From Erythroxylum novogranatense (taxonomy: Eukaryota; Streptophyta; Magnoliopsida; Malpighiales; Erythroxylaceae): a DNA stretch of 64,000 bases. Shown in pieces: positions 38,711 through 51,215 of this stretch. Both the position numbers and the translations under genes were made by a program. Every line of letters starts with the position of its first letter. The stretch's first letter is position 1. The DNA lies in contig CM057225.1 of NCBI GenBank assembly GCA_029891385.1, forward strand, positions 72,251,387 to 72,315,386, written 5' to 3'. The notes under the pieces were generated by a model, which had not been told where the DNA came from, searched no databases, and was given only the letters and a program-made list of their open reading frames with translations.

Positions 38711-38963
38711 TCATAGATAAGCTACTTCCTTATGAAGATCACCCACTGAGTCACTCAAATCATCAACCTTAGTATGGATTTCTTCAATCTCCTTTACTAA
38801 GGTTCCCTGAATTCTCTGCTGTGTGTGACTAACTTCCTCCAAAACAACAGTAGGATCTTGTTGACGTGTACTTGGTGGATGAAAGTTTGTAGCAACAGAT
38901 ATTTCTGAAGGTAAAACATCTAATTCGTTGATTTTGATAACAGGAGGTTTGAAAGATTGTTTT
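38711..38963 (-). pseudogene. Extra (post-pol) ORF of the Sirevirus-like element, C-terminal part
   Basis: Frame from the insertion point at 38963 to a stop at 38711. After a Pro/Ser-rich segment it contains a coiled-coil-like heptad region (LVKEIEEIHTKVDDLSDSV, then LHKEVAYL). It is the continuation of the ORF broken at 43296. The frame is kept across the 5-bp duplication when the solo LTR is discounted. Confidence 0.6.
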
Positions 38964-41900
38964 TGTTGGGACCCGATCCGGGAACCGGATCCCAACCGAA
39001 AAGCAAAAATGGATACGAATAACGAGGCGAATTCAAATTGGATATATTGAATTCGATAACGACAAACAAAGCGAAAGCAGAATCAAAGAAAGCGAAAGAT
39101 CGCGTAGCGGAAATGCAAATCGAACCGAATCGAAAAAACGAATGTATCGAACTGAAACACATTCCGACATCCCGGAGAAGCACACAGTATAGAAAACTTT
39201 TCGCGTTGGATAACCTAGACTAACCATCCAAAACTGGTATAAATTTTTTTTCCATATTTCATTCCTTTCATTCCTAATCAATCTTATATGAATCAAACCT
39301 AATCATGCAATAACTTAAAATTTCATCTATGAACTAAACACTTATCTTTAACAAACTAACTTCTTATTCTTATTCTTATCTTAACCTGATTTTTACCGAA
39401 AATCGGGCAGCATAACGGCTGTATTTTGATAGCCCAAAAATTTCTGCAGAGGCAAAAACACACTTCTATATCACAATCCAACAACACAAATCAACATCGA
39501 ACCTCCCGTCCGGAATCTGAAACACCAGCAAACACAAACCTATATCTAGAACACTTCATAATCTCATTCCCCAATACATATTTCAATTCGAATACAATTC
39601 ACTCATATTCATATACATTCACCATTTCTACTCATAATCATATACAAACTCGATTCCAATACTCGATTCCATACACACAAATCCATAATTCATATACACA
39701 TCCATACTTCAATTTCAAACATTTATTTACAAACCAAACTGAAAATGCTACAATTTTTCATGGCTTCCTAAGCCATAAAAAAAATATGAATCAAAACACA
39801 AAATACAAGGTGTGCAAAAAAGAAGAAGTCTTAACGTTCTTTCATCCGAACTCCGCTTATAACCTGGAGGTGGGGATGAAAGTGGGTGAGCTCGACAAAC
39901 GATGGATAATACACTTATAATTGAAACATAAGCAAACATATTTTTCCAAAACGCTTGCTATTTATTTCTCAAAACTTATAAGTTCATAATCCTTTTCACT
40001 TTTTCACAAACACTCATATCGAAATCTCTAATTTCCTTCTCAATTTCAACCTCAAACTATTATTTCTCAAATTCCAAAACTTTTCAAAATTTATAAATAT
40101 GATCGAAAACATGAACGTAAGCACGTACGTATGCATCACTTTTAGAAAGAAATCAAACAGCACATAACATTTCAGAATGGTTTGGTTTGGTCCCAAAACA
40201 GAACGTACTGCACATTCCCGCATAGCGATCCTGCATGCAGGAATGAGCATTACACTTTCCGCATAGCGTCCAAGTAGAAGTTGTGAAGAGAGTCCAAATC
40301 GAGTCTCCGTACACTAGCGGGCAATGAAAAGGCTTTAAACAAGTAGAGACAGTGCACTGACTCGCAAAAGGACCTGACCAAACCCACACAACACATAAGC
40401 GAAAACAGAAATTCAGATTGCCCAAAGGCACTTTTCAAAAGTCTTGATTTCCTTTAAAATTTTCATATTTCCACATAATGTCAGACTTGATACACTCACA
40501 TACATAATTCACATCAATTCATGTTGAATTTCACATTCAATATTCATCAATTTCATCACATAACAATCAATCCAATGAACAACAATGAATGCAATTTATT
40601 TCTTTCAAACATATCTCAAAACGTATACAATTTCATAAAACACATTGCTCAAATTTTTCAGATAATTTAAAACATAATTTTCATAAATCTTGTATTTTCT
40701 AAAATCATTTTCATAAAATCATTTATCAAAACTTTGCTTCTTGAATTTTCAAATTCACATTCTTAGCTTACAATTCAATAAATAAATATACTACCCACCT
40801 CAAATCGATGCGAGAAACTTGTTCCAAGCTTTAATTTGGTCATTTCTCCTTTCTTTCTTCCAATTTAACATTCCCTAAAGCAATTTCATCAAAATTCAAC
40901 CTCATAAATAACTTAATCCTTAAAATTGATGTCATAACTCATCAATTCATACTAATTCCAAGATATTTAAATCATCAATTTTTAAATTCCCCAAATTACC
41001 AATTTGACCTAAACCGAATTATTCAAATTCAATACCATAAATCACAATTTCTTCAAAATTGTTATCATATTTCATAAACTCATCATATTTCAAGCCATCT
41101 AACAATTTCAAAAAATCTCCAATTTTCACAATTGGCCTAAACCCCCAATTTACCATTTTTCAAATTAAACCTCACTTAAGGAATAAACATCAAAATTGAC
41201 TTAAGAAATCTTAAAATTCATCATTAATCCAAGCTATCTAAAGCATCAATTTACAAAAACCCCAATTCACAAATTTGGGCATAACCCCCAATTCACAATT
41301 AATCCAAAATTAAACATAATCATAACCTATTCTCTTCAACTAACCTTAGGAAAACTCAATCCATAACCATCTTAAGCTAAACCAACCAACAAACTCATCA
41401 AAAATTCAAAACTTGAAACTTTCTCTCACTTACCATTTTCTCCACCATTTTCGTTATTTTCAAGCTCCAAGGCAAGCTTTCATCTTCTTCTATCTCTTTC
41501 CTCTTGAAATAAACGAAATCTGGCTGGAAACCCATGAAAAAAAAAACGAAACTTGCATCACTACTCTTCTTCTTCTCCTCATCTCCACCGTCGCACCTCT
41601 CCTTCTTCTCTCTTCTTCATCTTTTCTTTCTTTTATTTTGTCTCATTTATGGTGAGTTTCAGGTGTATTAAACGACAACTCTAAGTGTTCTCTGCCATGT
41701 CACTTAAATGAGGGGTAATTGACCAAGTTGCCCCTCCTTTTAAGTGAAATCCCAAAATAACCCTGCACAGGATTTTCAAAATCTGATAGCTTGCGTCCTG
41801 TTTTCCAGCATCTAAACGAAATAATTTGGACAAACTTTCTTCTTGAAAATTGTTCCTTTAGATCATACAAATCCAACACCACCAACCACGCTCAATTCGG

Positions 41901-43295
41901 ATCAGAAACGAAGAATTTATAGCCAAAATACTATCGAACCTTCACAAAATCCGAGACTGAACATTAACATAACTTCAGTCCAGAAATTGACAATCTTAGG
42001 GATGAAATTAAATTTTGATCCCTTCACATCATTTGTAGCCCCATATCTTAATTTTATTTGGCCTTAAGAATCAACTCAATCAGAGTTGTACAGCTCCCGA
42101 ATTTCGCAAAATCCCTAACCATGTTCAGAAAATTATCCAACTTATAACCTATAACCAAATCTCCTACTTTGGTTCAATCAATATCTTTCCATTTAATCTC
42201 CTAAAAATCATAATTCTTCAAGAAAATGAAATTAATTGTCTTAGTAATCCAACGCTTCAAAAATCAAATCAATCGGATGTCGGACGAAGGAATTATAAGC
42301 AAAAGATTACGAAAGGGATCGGATAAAAAAAACAAAGTAACGGAACTTCAAAACCGAACTTTTCAAAAATCATATCTCTCGATCCCGAACTCATAATTTG
42401 ACAAATTTGGTGTCAATAAAAAGATCAAAGGAAGCTCTACAACTTCCCTTAAGTACTCAAATTCAAATTAGGTCTCGAAAGAGGTCAAAAACTCAATCAA
42501 AGATTCTGTCCAAAACAGCTTTTCCTAAACGACTTCCAATTTTTTAATCGCTCATAACTCCTAGCCCCGATATTGAAAAATTGCAAACTTTATATCAATG
42601 GAAAGATAAAAATATCATCTAAAACTTTCATGCAGACTACTTACTCCAATTCAGACTAAATCCATACGACGAGTAGGCTCGAAGCATAGAACACACAAAT
42701 CTATATTTAATAGCATTTTCAAAACAAAGCATATCTGCAGAAAATCATATCTCTCAATCCCGACATCGAAAAGTAGCAAACTTTATGTCCACAAAAAGCT
42801 CTCGACAGAGGCTACAATTTTCATGTTGATCATTTTCTCGAATTTTGCCTAAATCAAAAAGTCAACTTTTTCTTCAAAAAGTCAAACTCTAAGCGAACTT
42901 TGACTGATCATAACTCTCACTTCTGATATTAAAAAATATCAAACTTTACGGCTACAGAAAGCTCTTGACATAAATTACAAGTTTCCAGGAGACAATTTTC
43001 TCAAATTTTGCCTCAAACAAAAAGTCAACTCTCTTAATTTTTTTCAAATTCTCTCACTTTCTTTCTTTATTTCTTGATTTTCCACTCCCATTTCAATTAA
43101 CTCATTCTCTTTCCTCTCATAATCCATATAACTTCATTCAAATATCAAAGTCCTCAAAACTAAACAATTCTTTTCTCATAAATTTTTCTTAATTTCAGCA
43201 AATTTTCTTAAATTCATAAATTGTCTCACCAATTTCTTTCTCATTAATATTCATTTTAATATTTCTAATTATCATCAAAAGTTCGGGGTCCAACA
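38964..43295 (-). mobile_element. Giant solo LTR, 4,332 bp (family 2, copy 2)
   Basis: An inverted relative of 26225-31197: on the - strand it begins TGTTGGACCCCGAAC and ends GATCGGGTCCCAACA. It has its own perfect 5-bp duplication GTTTT (38959-38963 and 43296-43300). Homology with copy 1 can be followed through the body, for example TTTGAAGCGTTGGATT near 42250. It lacks the CG-rich array of copy 1 and is about 640 bp shorter. It interrupts the extra ORF of the Sirevirus-like element. No coding domain inside. Confidence 0.87.
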
Positions 43296-45126
43296 GTTTT
43301 CCTTCTAGGAGATCAAGGTCATCAGGTCTAGGTAGTTTTGGAACTGGTTTTCCAAGAATGTGTAGTACTTCTTTAATTGAAGATATAAAACTCAAAGGTT
43401 TAAAATGCATGATTAAATGCACAAAGGTCTCTAAGTTGAAATTGATACCTTCAACTCTGATAGTTTTGTACTGTCCTTTTGTCACTCTGCCAACTACCTG
43501 GAAAGTTGCATCTGTAGAGAAGCATCCACACTGACTTCCTGATAGTTTTGAAATATGATGTGAGAGATAGATTCCTCTAGGTTGAGCTACATTGCATGCC
43601 TCATCTATGTTCTTCACAGCTACTTGTATCTGATCTTCTGTAAGATCATCTTAATTTCCTCCAGGGAACATTTTCTTTTTCCCTTTGTCTTCATTTTGTA
43701 CAATGTTTGAAGATCTTGGTTGTATATCTGACATAATCTTGATTAATGTTCTGTTCGTGGTTGGGTAAATAGTATATCGATCCTTGGACATCTTTAGTGG
43801 ATATGGTTCTGACTTTTCATCTCACAGAATGCCATATAATCTTCTTTCTTCATGATTTAAAAGATGTATTGATCAATTATTGATCAGTATAGGTTTGATT
43901 TGTACCTTGATTAACCTTTTCAAAGGTTCTTTTATAATGATTGAGCTTCTATTTTGAATAGGTACCGATTCTTCAATCGCCTTTATTCTCAAATCCTCCT
44001 TTTTGATAAGTTGAGAAGGATTATAATGTGCTGATATGTGTTCAACTGACTTTGTCTTCCGTTGAACATCAGATGAAGTATTCTTTTTCTGACTGGTCTT
44101 CAGTTTCTTATGTTCTTCTACCAGTCTAGAAGGAGGTTGTAGTTGAGGTTTCTTCCTTTCAAATACTAACTTCCTCTAAATTTCTGTCTCTTTAGTTGAT
44201 TTTGCTGACTGATCTTGCAAAATTGAGACCAAAGATCTAGTAGTCTGTGGTGCTTTCTCTGACTTTTCAGAATCTTCACTAAGAGTCAAACCTTTCCCTT
44301 TATTTTGTTTTTGTTGACACAAGGTTAATAATCTCGGTGAGCTTCTCGATTGTTTGGATTTCTCGGAATGAAGTGTCTCTCCCTTTCTCTTCAATGACAC
44401 TTGTTTTAAATACTGTTTCACCTGGCTTTCTTCTCTTTATGAAATTGTCTTAGCTTTTATTGATACATCTGATGTTTTATATTTCTTTTCTTCTATAGAC
44501 ATTCTTTCTATGGATTGAGGTTTTGTCTTCCTTGCGGGGTGTAACATTTTCACCCCAGCTGCATCTGACAATACGTTCCACCTCAGCCTTTGCTTTTGCC
44601 ATAGATTCTGTATCCTCCTTTTCTTGAAACTTCAATCCCATTCTACAAATAGTGGTCGCATTAATGATGCTTTTTATATTCATCTTCATTCTGTTTCCCT
44701 GTTAAAAAGAATTCCAGAATCTCTAAAGATCCTTGTTAGCAGCATACCATAGGGTAAGGCATTATAATCTCTCTTCGACTTCATCATGTACCTTAAAATT
44801 AAGTGTGGAAGATTTATAGACTGATGATTAAGTAGATGAAGCAAGCATTGTTCATCTATCATCATCACAACGCTTTTCGAGCTTGTTCTTGGTAGAACAC
44901 AATGAAAAAGTAGCACATGCTGAACCCTAGCCTTCAGAACAAGAGTTGACGCCTTCTTGTCCTTTGGGTCACTATTTCCATAGAGTTGTCGATTGATGTG
45001 TGCTTTCTCTACACTACCTTGAGTCATCCATCTTGTGTTATGAGACAACTGTGCTCCAACGCATGGACACTCACTAACTTTCTCGATTAACTCCAGTGTT
45101 ATAATAACCGACAATCTATCCACCAT
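43296..45126 (-). pseudogene. Extra (post-pol) ORF of the Sirevirus-like element, N-terminal part
   Basis: Several consecutive - strand frames: 45126-44686, 44689-44477, 44421-44176 and 43617-43296. The first (SVEKAHINRQLYGNSDPKDK, LPYGMLLTRIF) resembles the domain annotated in databases as 'putative plant transposon protein', often called envelope-like in Sirevirus-type elements. The middle is Lys/Ser-rich. The last contains GKPVPKLPRPDDLDLLEGK and runs into the solo LTR. Stops and frame changes make it non-functional. I see no signal peptide or membrane segment, so an envelope role is unsupported here. Confidence 0.6.
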
Positions 45127-45629
45127 TGATACTAAGGTATCATCTACTACTTTTGCATTCTTTCAAAACTCATATACTTAATTCAGATAGACTGTTTCAC
45201 GAACCTGAAAGAAAATTTTCCATCCGACTGTATCAATTTATGGTTCAATGCCCATCTGGTTCTTCTTCAAGGAATCGAAATCAACATGTCTTCCATAAAT
45301 CATAGATTGCTCCATTTGTGATCTGTAGACAATAAAACTAAACACACAGATGTATTTTTCTCAAAGTAATGATGTTAGTATCTGAAGATGAGAATGTGAA
45401 TAGAAAGAACTTGATATCAAGAACAGAGTAATGGAACGTTTTATTGAGGGTTTTGCAAAAGTCGATTTCAGAGTATTTCAAGAATATTCTAGAGTAGGTG
45501 ATATTCTAAAATCTTTGAGAAGATTTCCCTCTAATACCTTCTCTTGAAAAACTTACTGTCTGTAACTCACCGTTACTGTTTTATTGAAAATTTACAACTT
45601 TTTATCTTCTTCACTAAAAAAAACATCTA

Positions 45630-46127
45630 GGTAATGACATGTCAGACGATTGATCACTCAACATTACCATATTCAAGTTTTGTCTGATTTCTTTGAATCT
45701 TTCTTCATTTAAAGGCTTTGTGAAGATATCTACCCATTGATGATCTGTCTCAACAAATTGTAGACTAATGATTCTCCTCTAAACATAGTCTCATAGGAAA
45801 TGATGTCTAACTTCAATATGCTTTACCCTTGAGTGTTGTATTGGATTCTTAGATAGATTGATAGTACTTGTGTTATCACAGAAAATTGGGTTTGTTCTTC
45901 TTGTATTGAGTAATCTTCTAACTGGTACTTGATCCGTAACATCTGTGAGCAACAGCTTGTAGCTGACATATATTCGGCTTCTGTAGTAGATAATGCAATT
46001 GAACTTTGTCTCTTATTTGACCAAGAAACTAGATTATGGCCAAGAAAGTGACAACCTCCAATTGTACTCTTCCTATCAATCCTGTCTCTAGTGTAATCAG
46101 CATCACAATAGCCACTTGTACTCTTCT
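45630..46127 (-). pseudogene. Sirevirus-like copia RNase H fragment
   Basis: The - strand contains RDRIDRKSTIGGCHFLG, NLVSWSNKRQSSIALSTTEA, CCSQML, KHIEVRHHFLRDYV and DIFTKPLNEERF, the full string of copia RNase H landmarks in order. At least one frame change lies in the middle. It ends abruptly at about 46127, where gag of copia B begins on the same strand. Confidence 0.87.
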
Positions 46128-46757
46128 TTTGATGTTCTCTTTGGCCTGCTTTTTCATGGGTTTGTCCTTGACCCCTATTTGGGCCTTCTTTTTCATTGGA
46201 CTCTTCTTCTTCTACTTGCCCTTACCCTTGGGCTTAGAAGAAGATGCTACATTAGCTTCGGGCCCATAAGCCTTGATATTCAATATCTCCTCCGTGTTCT
46301 AGAGGGTATTCATCAACTGACTCAAGGTGTAATCCTTGCTGTTGAGCTTATAGTCCAACTTAAACTGCTAAAAAGAAGAGTTTAAGCTATTGATGATCAT
46401 AATCATCTGCGTGTCTGTATCCATATCCTCCCCAAGCATCTCATCCTTAGTGACCGCAGAGATTACCTTCATCAAGTAATCCCACATCGATTCATCAGGT
46501 TTCTTTATGAGATTATGAAAGGTTTGGATAGCTTTCACTCTCGCAAACCTGGTCCTCACACCAAACATCTCATATAGGTGATGGACCATTGAACTAGCAG
46601 TTTTCATATAAGTAATTTGCTTTTGCAACATACCACTGACAGAAGCTAGAATATAACATTTAGTAGTCTTGTCAGCATTCTGCCAACACTCATGTTGTTG
46701 TACTTGCTCAGGAGTTGAATCTCCACCCGGAGGTGTAGGCTCATTTTTAGTTAACAC
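46128..46757 (-). pseudogene. copia B gag, broken
   Basis: The first segment (46757-46371) contains PPGGDSTPEQVQQHECW and VKAIQTFHNLI, colinear with copia A gag, and ends in a stop near 46370. The Lys-rich region follows in a shifted frame, to about 46128, just before where the zinc knuckle would be. The initiator codon region is altered compared with copy A. Confidence 0.82.
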
Positions 46758-48371
46758 CTATGAAACATGTTCATATTGAAGAACAATGTCAAGGTTACGT
46801 CTCTATTCATTAAAATTGCTTTTGTTTTCCAATTTGTTATTTATTAAGAACAGGGTGAGTGGATTCATTTTGTGGACCATAATGTCTGAAAATATAAATT
46901 ATTAAAACATGAGCATACTAGTCAACAATATTGGAACTTTGAATAAAGTCATGATACATGTATGCATAATGATAGATTTAACAAAAATTAAAAAATTAAA
47001 ACATTATACGATGGTTATTTTTCTTATCTATAATAGACTAAGTGACGGTGGGCTATCTTATCTATTTAAAAAAAAACTGGTACCCTCCCACTAAAAAAAC
47101 TAACAAGTATCTCATGCCCAATTTTTGAGAAGCATCATAATTTGGTCCATACTTTTACCAATAGAGCTACGGTGGGCAGTTTATTGATAAAAAATGTTGA
47201 GTGTTTAACCATTTGATTCGATTACTAAAGATACCTGCAAACTATGCCTCGATGGGAAGTCACATTTGCTACCAATAAGTGGACTTGTTCTTAAGGAGAC
47301 CCAAACCATGCAAGATATAGGATTCATGCCCTCCAATGGGAAGTAACACTTCACCACATGCAAATGGGCCATCATTTGGAGACCATAGACTCTCACATAA
47401 GCATCTTCTCACACTCAATCTTTTGGGCTTTAAGTTTTAAATATCATCTTGTCTAGATGCAATTTATTATCCTTTCTATATTGTTTCATTATATATCTCA
47501 TACATAATGAATGCATGGCAAAGCCTAGGGTTGGAAATTTTCTAAATGACATGCAACCACATAATATCACATATTATTTGCATTCATTTCTCCATTCATC
47601 ATATGAACTAATTAAGCCACTTTTGATTGCCCATCCTAGAAACATAAAAATAATTACAAGCCTTTTAGGCCCAAAAAATTCTTCTTAGACTTGGATCTTC
47701 TACTTCGAACTCTTTGTTCACATGATCCAACCCATTCGGTAAACAAAATATAATGGCATTCATAAAAGCCAAATTTTGTCCCTTTGAAAATAAAAATTCC
47801 AGCACTAGATTTTCATAAAACTGAATCTTTGTCATGAAAAAAAATTCTAGCACTTGTTTTCATTAGAACCAAAACTCATTCCATTAAAACAAAAACCAGC
47901 ATTTAGTATTTTTATCAAAACCGAAACTTGATTCCTTGAAACAAAAATCCAGCACTTGTTTTTGAAACAAAAAAAAAACCGAAACTAGATTCATTGAAAT
48001 AAAATTCCAGCATCTTTGTTTTCACAAAACCAAAACTATGCCAATACACAAAAGGATACATCAAAACCTTTACCTCTCCATTTCTTCAATCCATGGCTGC
48101 TTCATCTTTATCATTACATCAATTTGTACATTACAAAATCAATGAAAACCGAAAAATGAAGCAAAGGAGAAAACATGGTGATGATAGACCACCCTCCTTA
48201 TTACAACCAAATGAAGAAATCTTATATGGTAAATTTAACTTCTATGGACAACCAAAAGAGCAACACATACACCATATGTATTTCTATCACATAAAAATAT
48301 GCAGCATACACAAATCATTGCCAACCCATGCATCACACATATAGGAATTGAAATCATGCATAAGAAACTTG

Positions 48372-48384
48372 GCTTTGATACCAA
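48372..48384 (-). promoter_or_regulatory. Primer-binding site of copia B
   Basis: The - strand reads TTGGTATCAAAGC, one base different from the copy A site, one base after the LTR end. Confidence 0.82.
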
Positions 48385-49764
48385 TTGTTGGATCGGAAAA
48401 AATAAGCATGCCATATTTGGAGAACCGGTAGATTTCAAAATTTTTTAGAAATCTTATTTGCAACGGAAGCAATATATCCAAATCATCATGCCAATCTATA
48501 CATGATATGGTATAAGGATAATAATAGACATAAACAAGATGAAGAGTATTACCGACTCCTTTGCTCTAGCTTTAATTCCTTACTGCACTATCCTCTCCTT
48601 CTTTTTGTATCCAAAGCCTTTGTTTTGTCAATCTATCTTCTCCTTGTTGTTGTATCCTCAACCAATTTGATTTACCTATTGTTCTCTTAGGACAACTTGG
48701 TTAACAAAATCCTTTGGTGGGAAAGGAGAAGAAACACTTTGGAGGAGTATTTTTTTAGAAGAAAGAAGGAAACAATGAGACACTTCTCGTACTAAGTTTC
48801 GGCCATGCATAGGTGAGATGTAACATCCCATCCTCGATGGGAAGAGTAAATTGGTCAGTTGAATCAGGCTAGTAGGTCTCATTTGCATAATTTATATGAG
48901 CATTTATTTGACCTCTAATTATAGAGGAATGAAATATTTGGCACATGCTCTTATATGTACATGCATTTATGGCATTTCCCGGCATTTATTTGTGAATATG
49001 ATCTGTTTTATAAATTCTAAAATATTGTGTTTGAGAATTGGAATTGGAACTGTTTTAGAGTGATTGTCAATTGTCAGTGACTCTTCGAAATTTTTCTGGA
49101 ATAATTGGGAGGAAATGTCCGGACCGGAAATTTTCTGAGTGACAAACTGATTGATTGTATAGTACTTGAATAACTGTCCAATGGCCATGGAAAACTAGAT
49201 ATATGATTTTAGAAATTTATATGTCGAGCCATTGAAATTTGGAGACGAATTGGACTGGAAATAAATTTGTGTAATGAGAAAGAGTTAAATGTATTGTGAG
49301 GAAACTGACATGTGGCAAGTGTGTAGATTGTGAATCACCAAAATGCCTTAAGTTCTGGGCTTTTCTCCTTGAAGTTACCGAAAATCTCTTGGCTGTAAAC
49401 TTGTTTCTCCTCCTAAGGCTTGTCTTCTTTTCTCTTTGGTGATTTTCGATCCCCTCTTCAAGGCCCTTCTTCTTGCTGGCTTGCTTTTCCTTGTGCAAAG
49501 ATTAACCTTAAAACCTTGAGAGAATGATGATTTGTGAAAGTTAAAAGTCTCACCGTGGGTGTTAGAGAAAGGTGTTAGGGTTGGAGAAGATTTCGAAAGA
49601 TTTGAGGATTTGATGCTTGATTGGTAAGTAAAATGAGTTTAATGTTGTTTATTTGTTAGTTAAATACATACATGGGTTTAATTATGAAAGTTTGGAGTAG
49701 TTGAAAGTGAGTTATGGTTGAATTTTAGAGAGAGAAATGTAAATAGGGAATCGGAGAAGACGAT

Positions 49765-49975
49765 CTAGGACCGCACGTCGCGACGAGAGGATTATTGGAC
49801 GTCGCGATGAGCGTACGCCGTGAAGAGCGTAGACGTTGCGACGAGGGTACGCGACGACGAGTGGTTCGCCGCGACGAACGGGACGTCACAACGAGTGGTA
49901 AGTTGGACGTCGCGACGAGCCACTATGTAGACGTCGCGGCGAGAGCTCTGAGATCGCGGCGAGGACATTTTTCTG
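49765..49975 (+). repeat. CG-rich minisatellite in solo LTR 3
   Basis: About nine units related to gacgtcgcgacgag, irregularly spaced by 5-15 bp. Strong CpG content in an otherwise AT-rich LTR. Confidence 0.85.
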
Positions 49976-50964
49976 AATTGGTTTATTTTAGTTTTGGGAC
50001 ATATCTGATGAGGTAGACCTCTGATTGAGGTGATGTTTGATTCGTTATGAACTAGAGAGATGGGTCTACATTTGAGGTAAAGAAAGAAAGTTTGAAATAA
50101 AATGAGTGAGATCTTAAATATTAAATGAAAGTGGGATTTAGATTGCTATTACAACCTAAGGGTTGTTTCTTGATCATTGGGGTATAATAGTGAGATTTCT
50201 GGATTTAAGGAAATGCTATTGGGGTTTTAGAAACTGAGCCTCATGGGTGAATTTGGATCTAGAGGATAGTGGCACTGGTTTTAAGGTCTTTCTTGAGAAT
50301 ATCCTAGTGGGTATGACTTGGTAAATTGACTGAATGATAGAAATGAAATTTGTGGAGTTCCAGGGCATGTTATTGAAATGAAATGAATCATTATTGATCA
50401 ATTGAGTGAAAAGTTAGTTTATGTCAAAAGAAAGTGGAAATTGGGAAATAGCATCGGGAAGGTCATGAACATACATCGTGCATCTTTTATTTAAGACATG
50501 TGCCTCATTGAATCTTTCTGATTATGCATTTAGTAATGAATGATTATTTGACTATTCTAGAGGCACCATTGGAATAACATTCCACAGATATTGCTGGGAC
50601 TTCCAGGCTGTAACTCGGACGTACAGGTGAGTAACCTAGTTGGTTCCTCAATTTTTAACTGTTAAATGTTCTGTAAAATTTCTGTGAATATGAATTGTTA
50701 TGTTTGAAATCTCGGACCGAAGGTCCGAGGGATTAAGTGATTGGATATGCTAATGTAATTGTTTGTGAATGTTTCCATAGGAAAATGTGAATGTATGGTA
50801 GAGTGGAATTGGAATATGATATGACGGTTTCTGATAAATTGATTCTGATTGTATGTGATGAATGAATTCCATAATTGATTGATTAATAACGGTTGTGACT
50901 AGAGCTGCCACTGAGAGCTACAAGCTTGATCACTGAAAAAGATCCTCGAGCTCGAAAGGGATTA

Positions 50965-51215
50965 GTGCATACCCAGAGGGCTCTCCTATCCCTACTGACG
51001 CGTGGAAAGTAGTGCATACCCAGGGGGCTCTCCTACTTCCTAAGACGCGATTACTGTTTAATGTGCCCGAAAAGGGACAAACGCGTTTGCATCCCTCGAG
51101 TAGGGGTGAAACAAAACCGTGAGGGTGGCCCACCACGCCAAAGCGGACAATATCGAAAGGTGGAAGTGCATTCCCTGAGGGCTCTCCTCCCCCTAAGACG
51201 CGTTCTCAATCATTC
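50965..51215 (+). repeat. Tandem repeat with ggctctcctac in solo LTR 3
   Basis: Units near 50966, 51012 and 51167 share gtgcatacccaggggg (or gtgcattccctgaggg) followed by ctctcct, then c.taagacgcg, separated by unrelated spacers. Confidence 0.8.

Larger units (their letters stand above)
37230..46127 (-). mobile_element. Sirevirus-like copia element, 5' truncated, split by a giant solo LTR
   Basis: On the - strand in order: RNase H (46127 to about 45630), an additional ORF after pol (45126-43296 and 38963-38711), a polypurine tract (38391-38405), and the 3' LTR (38389-37230). An extra ORF after pol plus an LTR above 1 kb is the Sirevirus arrangement. Everything 5' of RNase H is gone at the junction with copia B at about 46127. 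The 4.3-kb insertion at 38964-43295 is not part of it. Confidence 0.72.

Noticed and set aside
39426..39920. 164-codon + strand frame in giant LTR copy 2
   Set aside because: Asn/His/Thr-rich translation of AT-rich LTR sequence, with no counterpart kept open in copy 1.
49795..50016. Arg/Asp-rich frame over the CG-rich array in solo LTR 3
   Set aside because: Translation of tandem gacgtcgcgacg units in a non-coding LTR.
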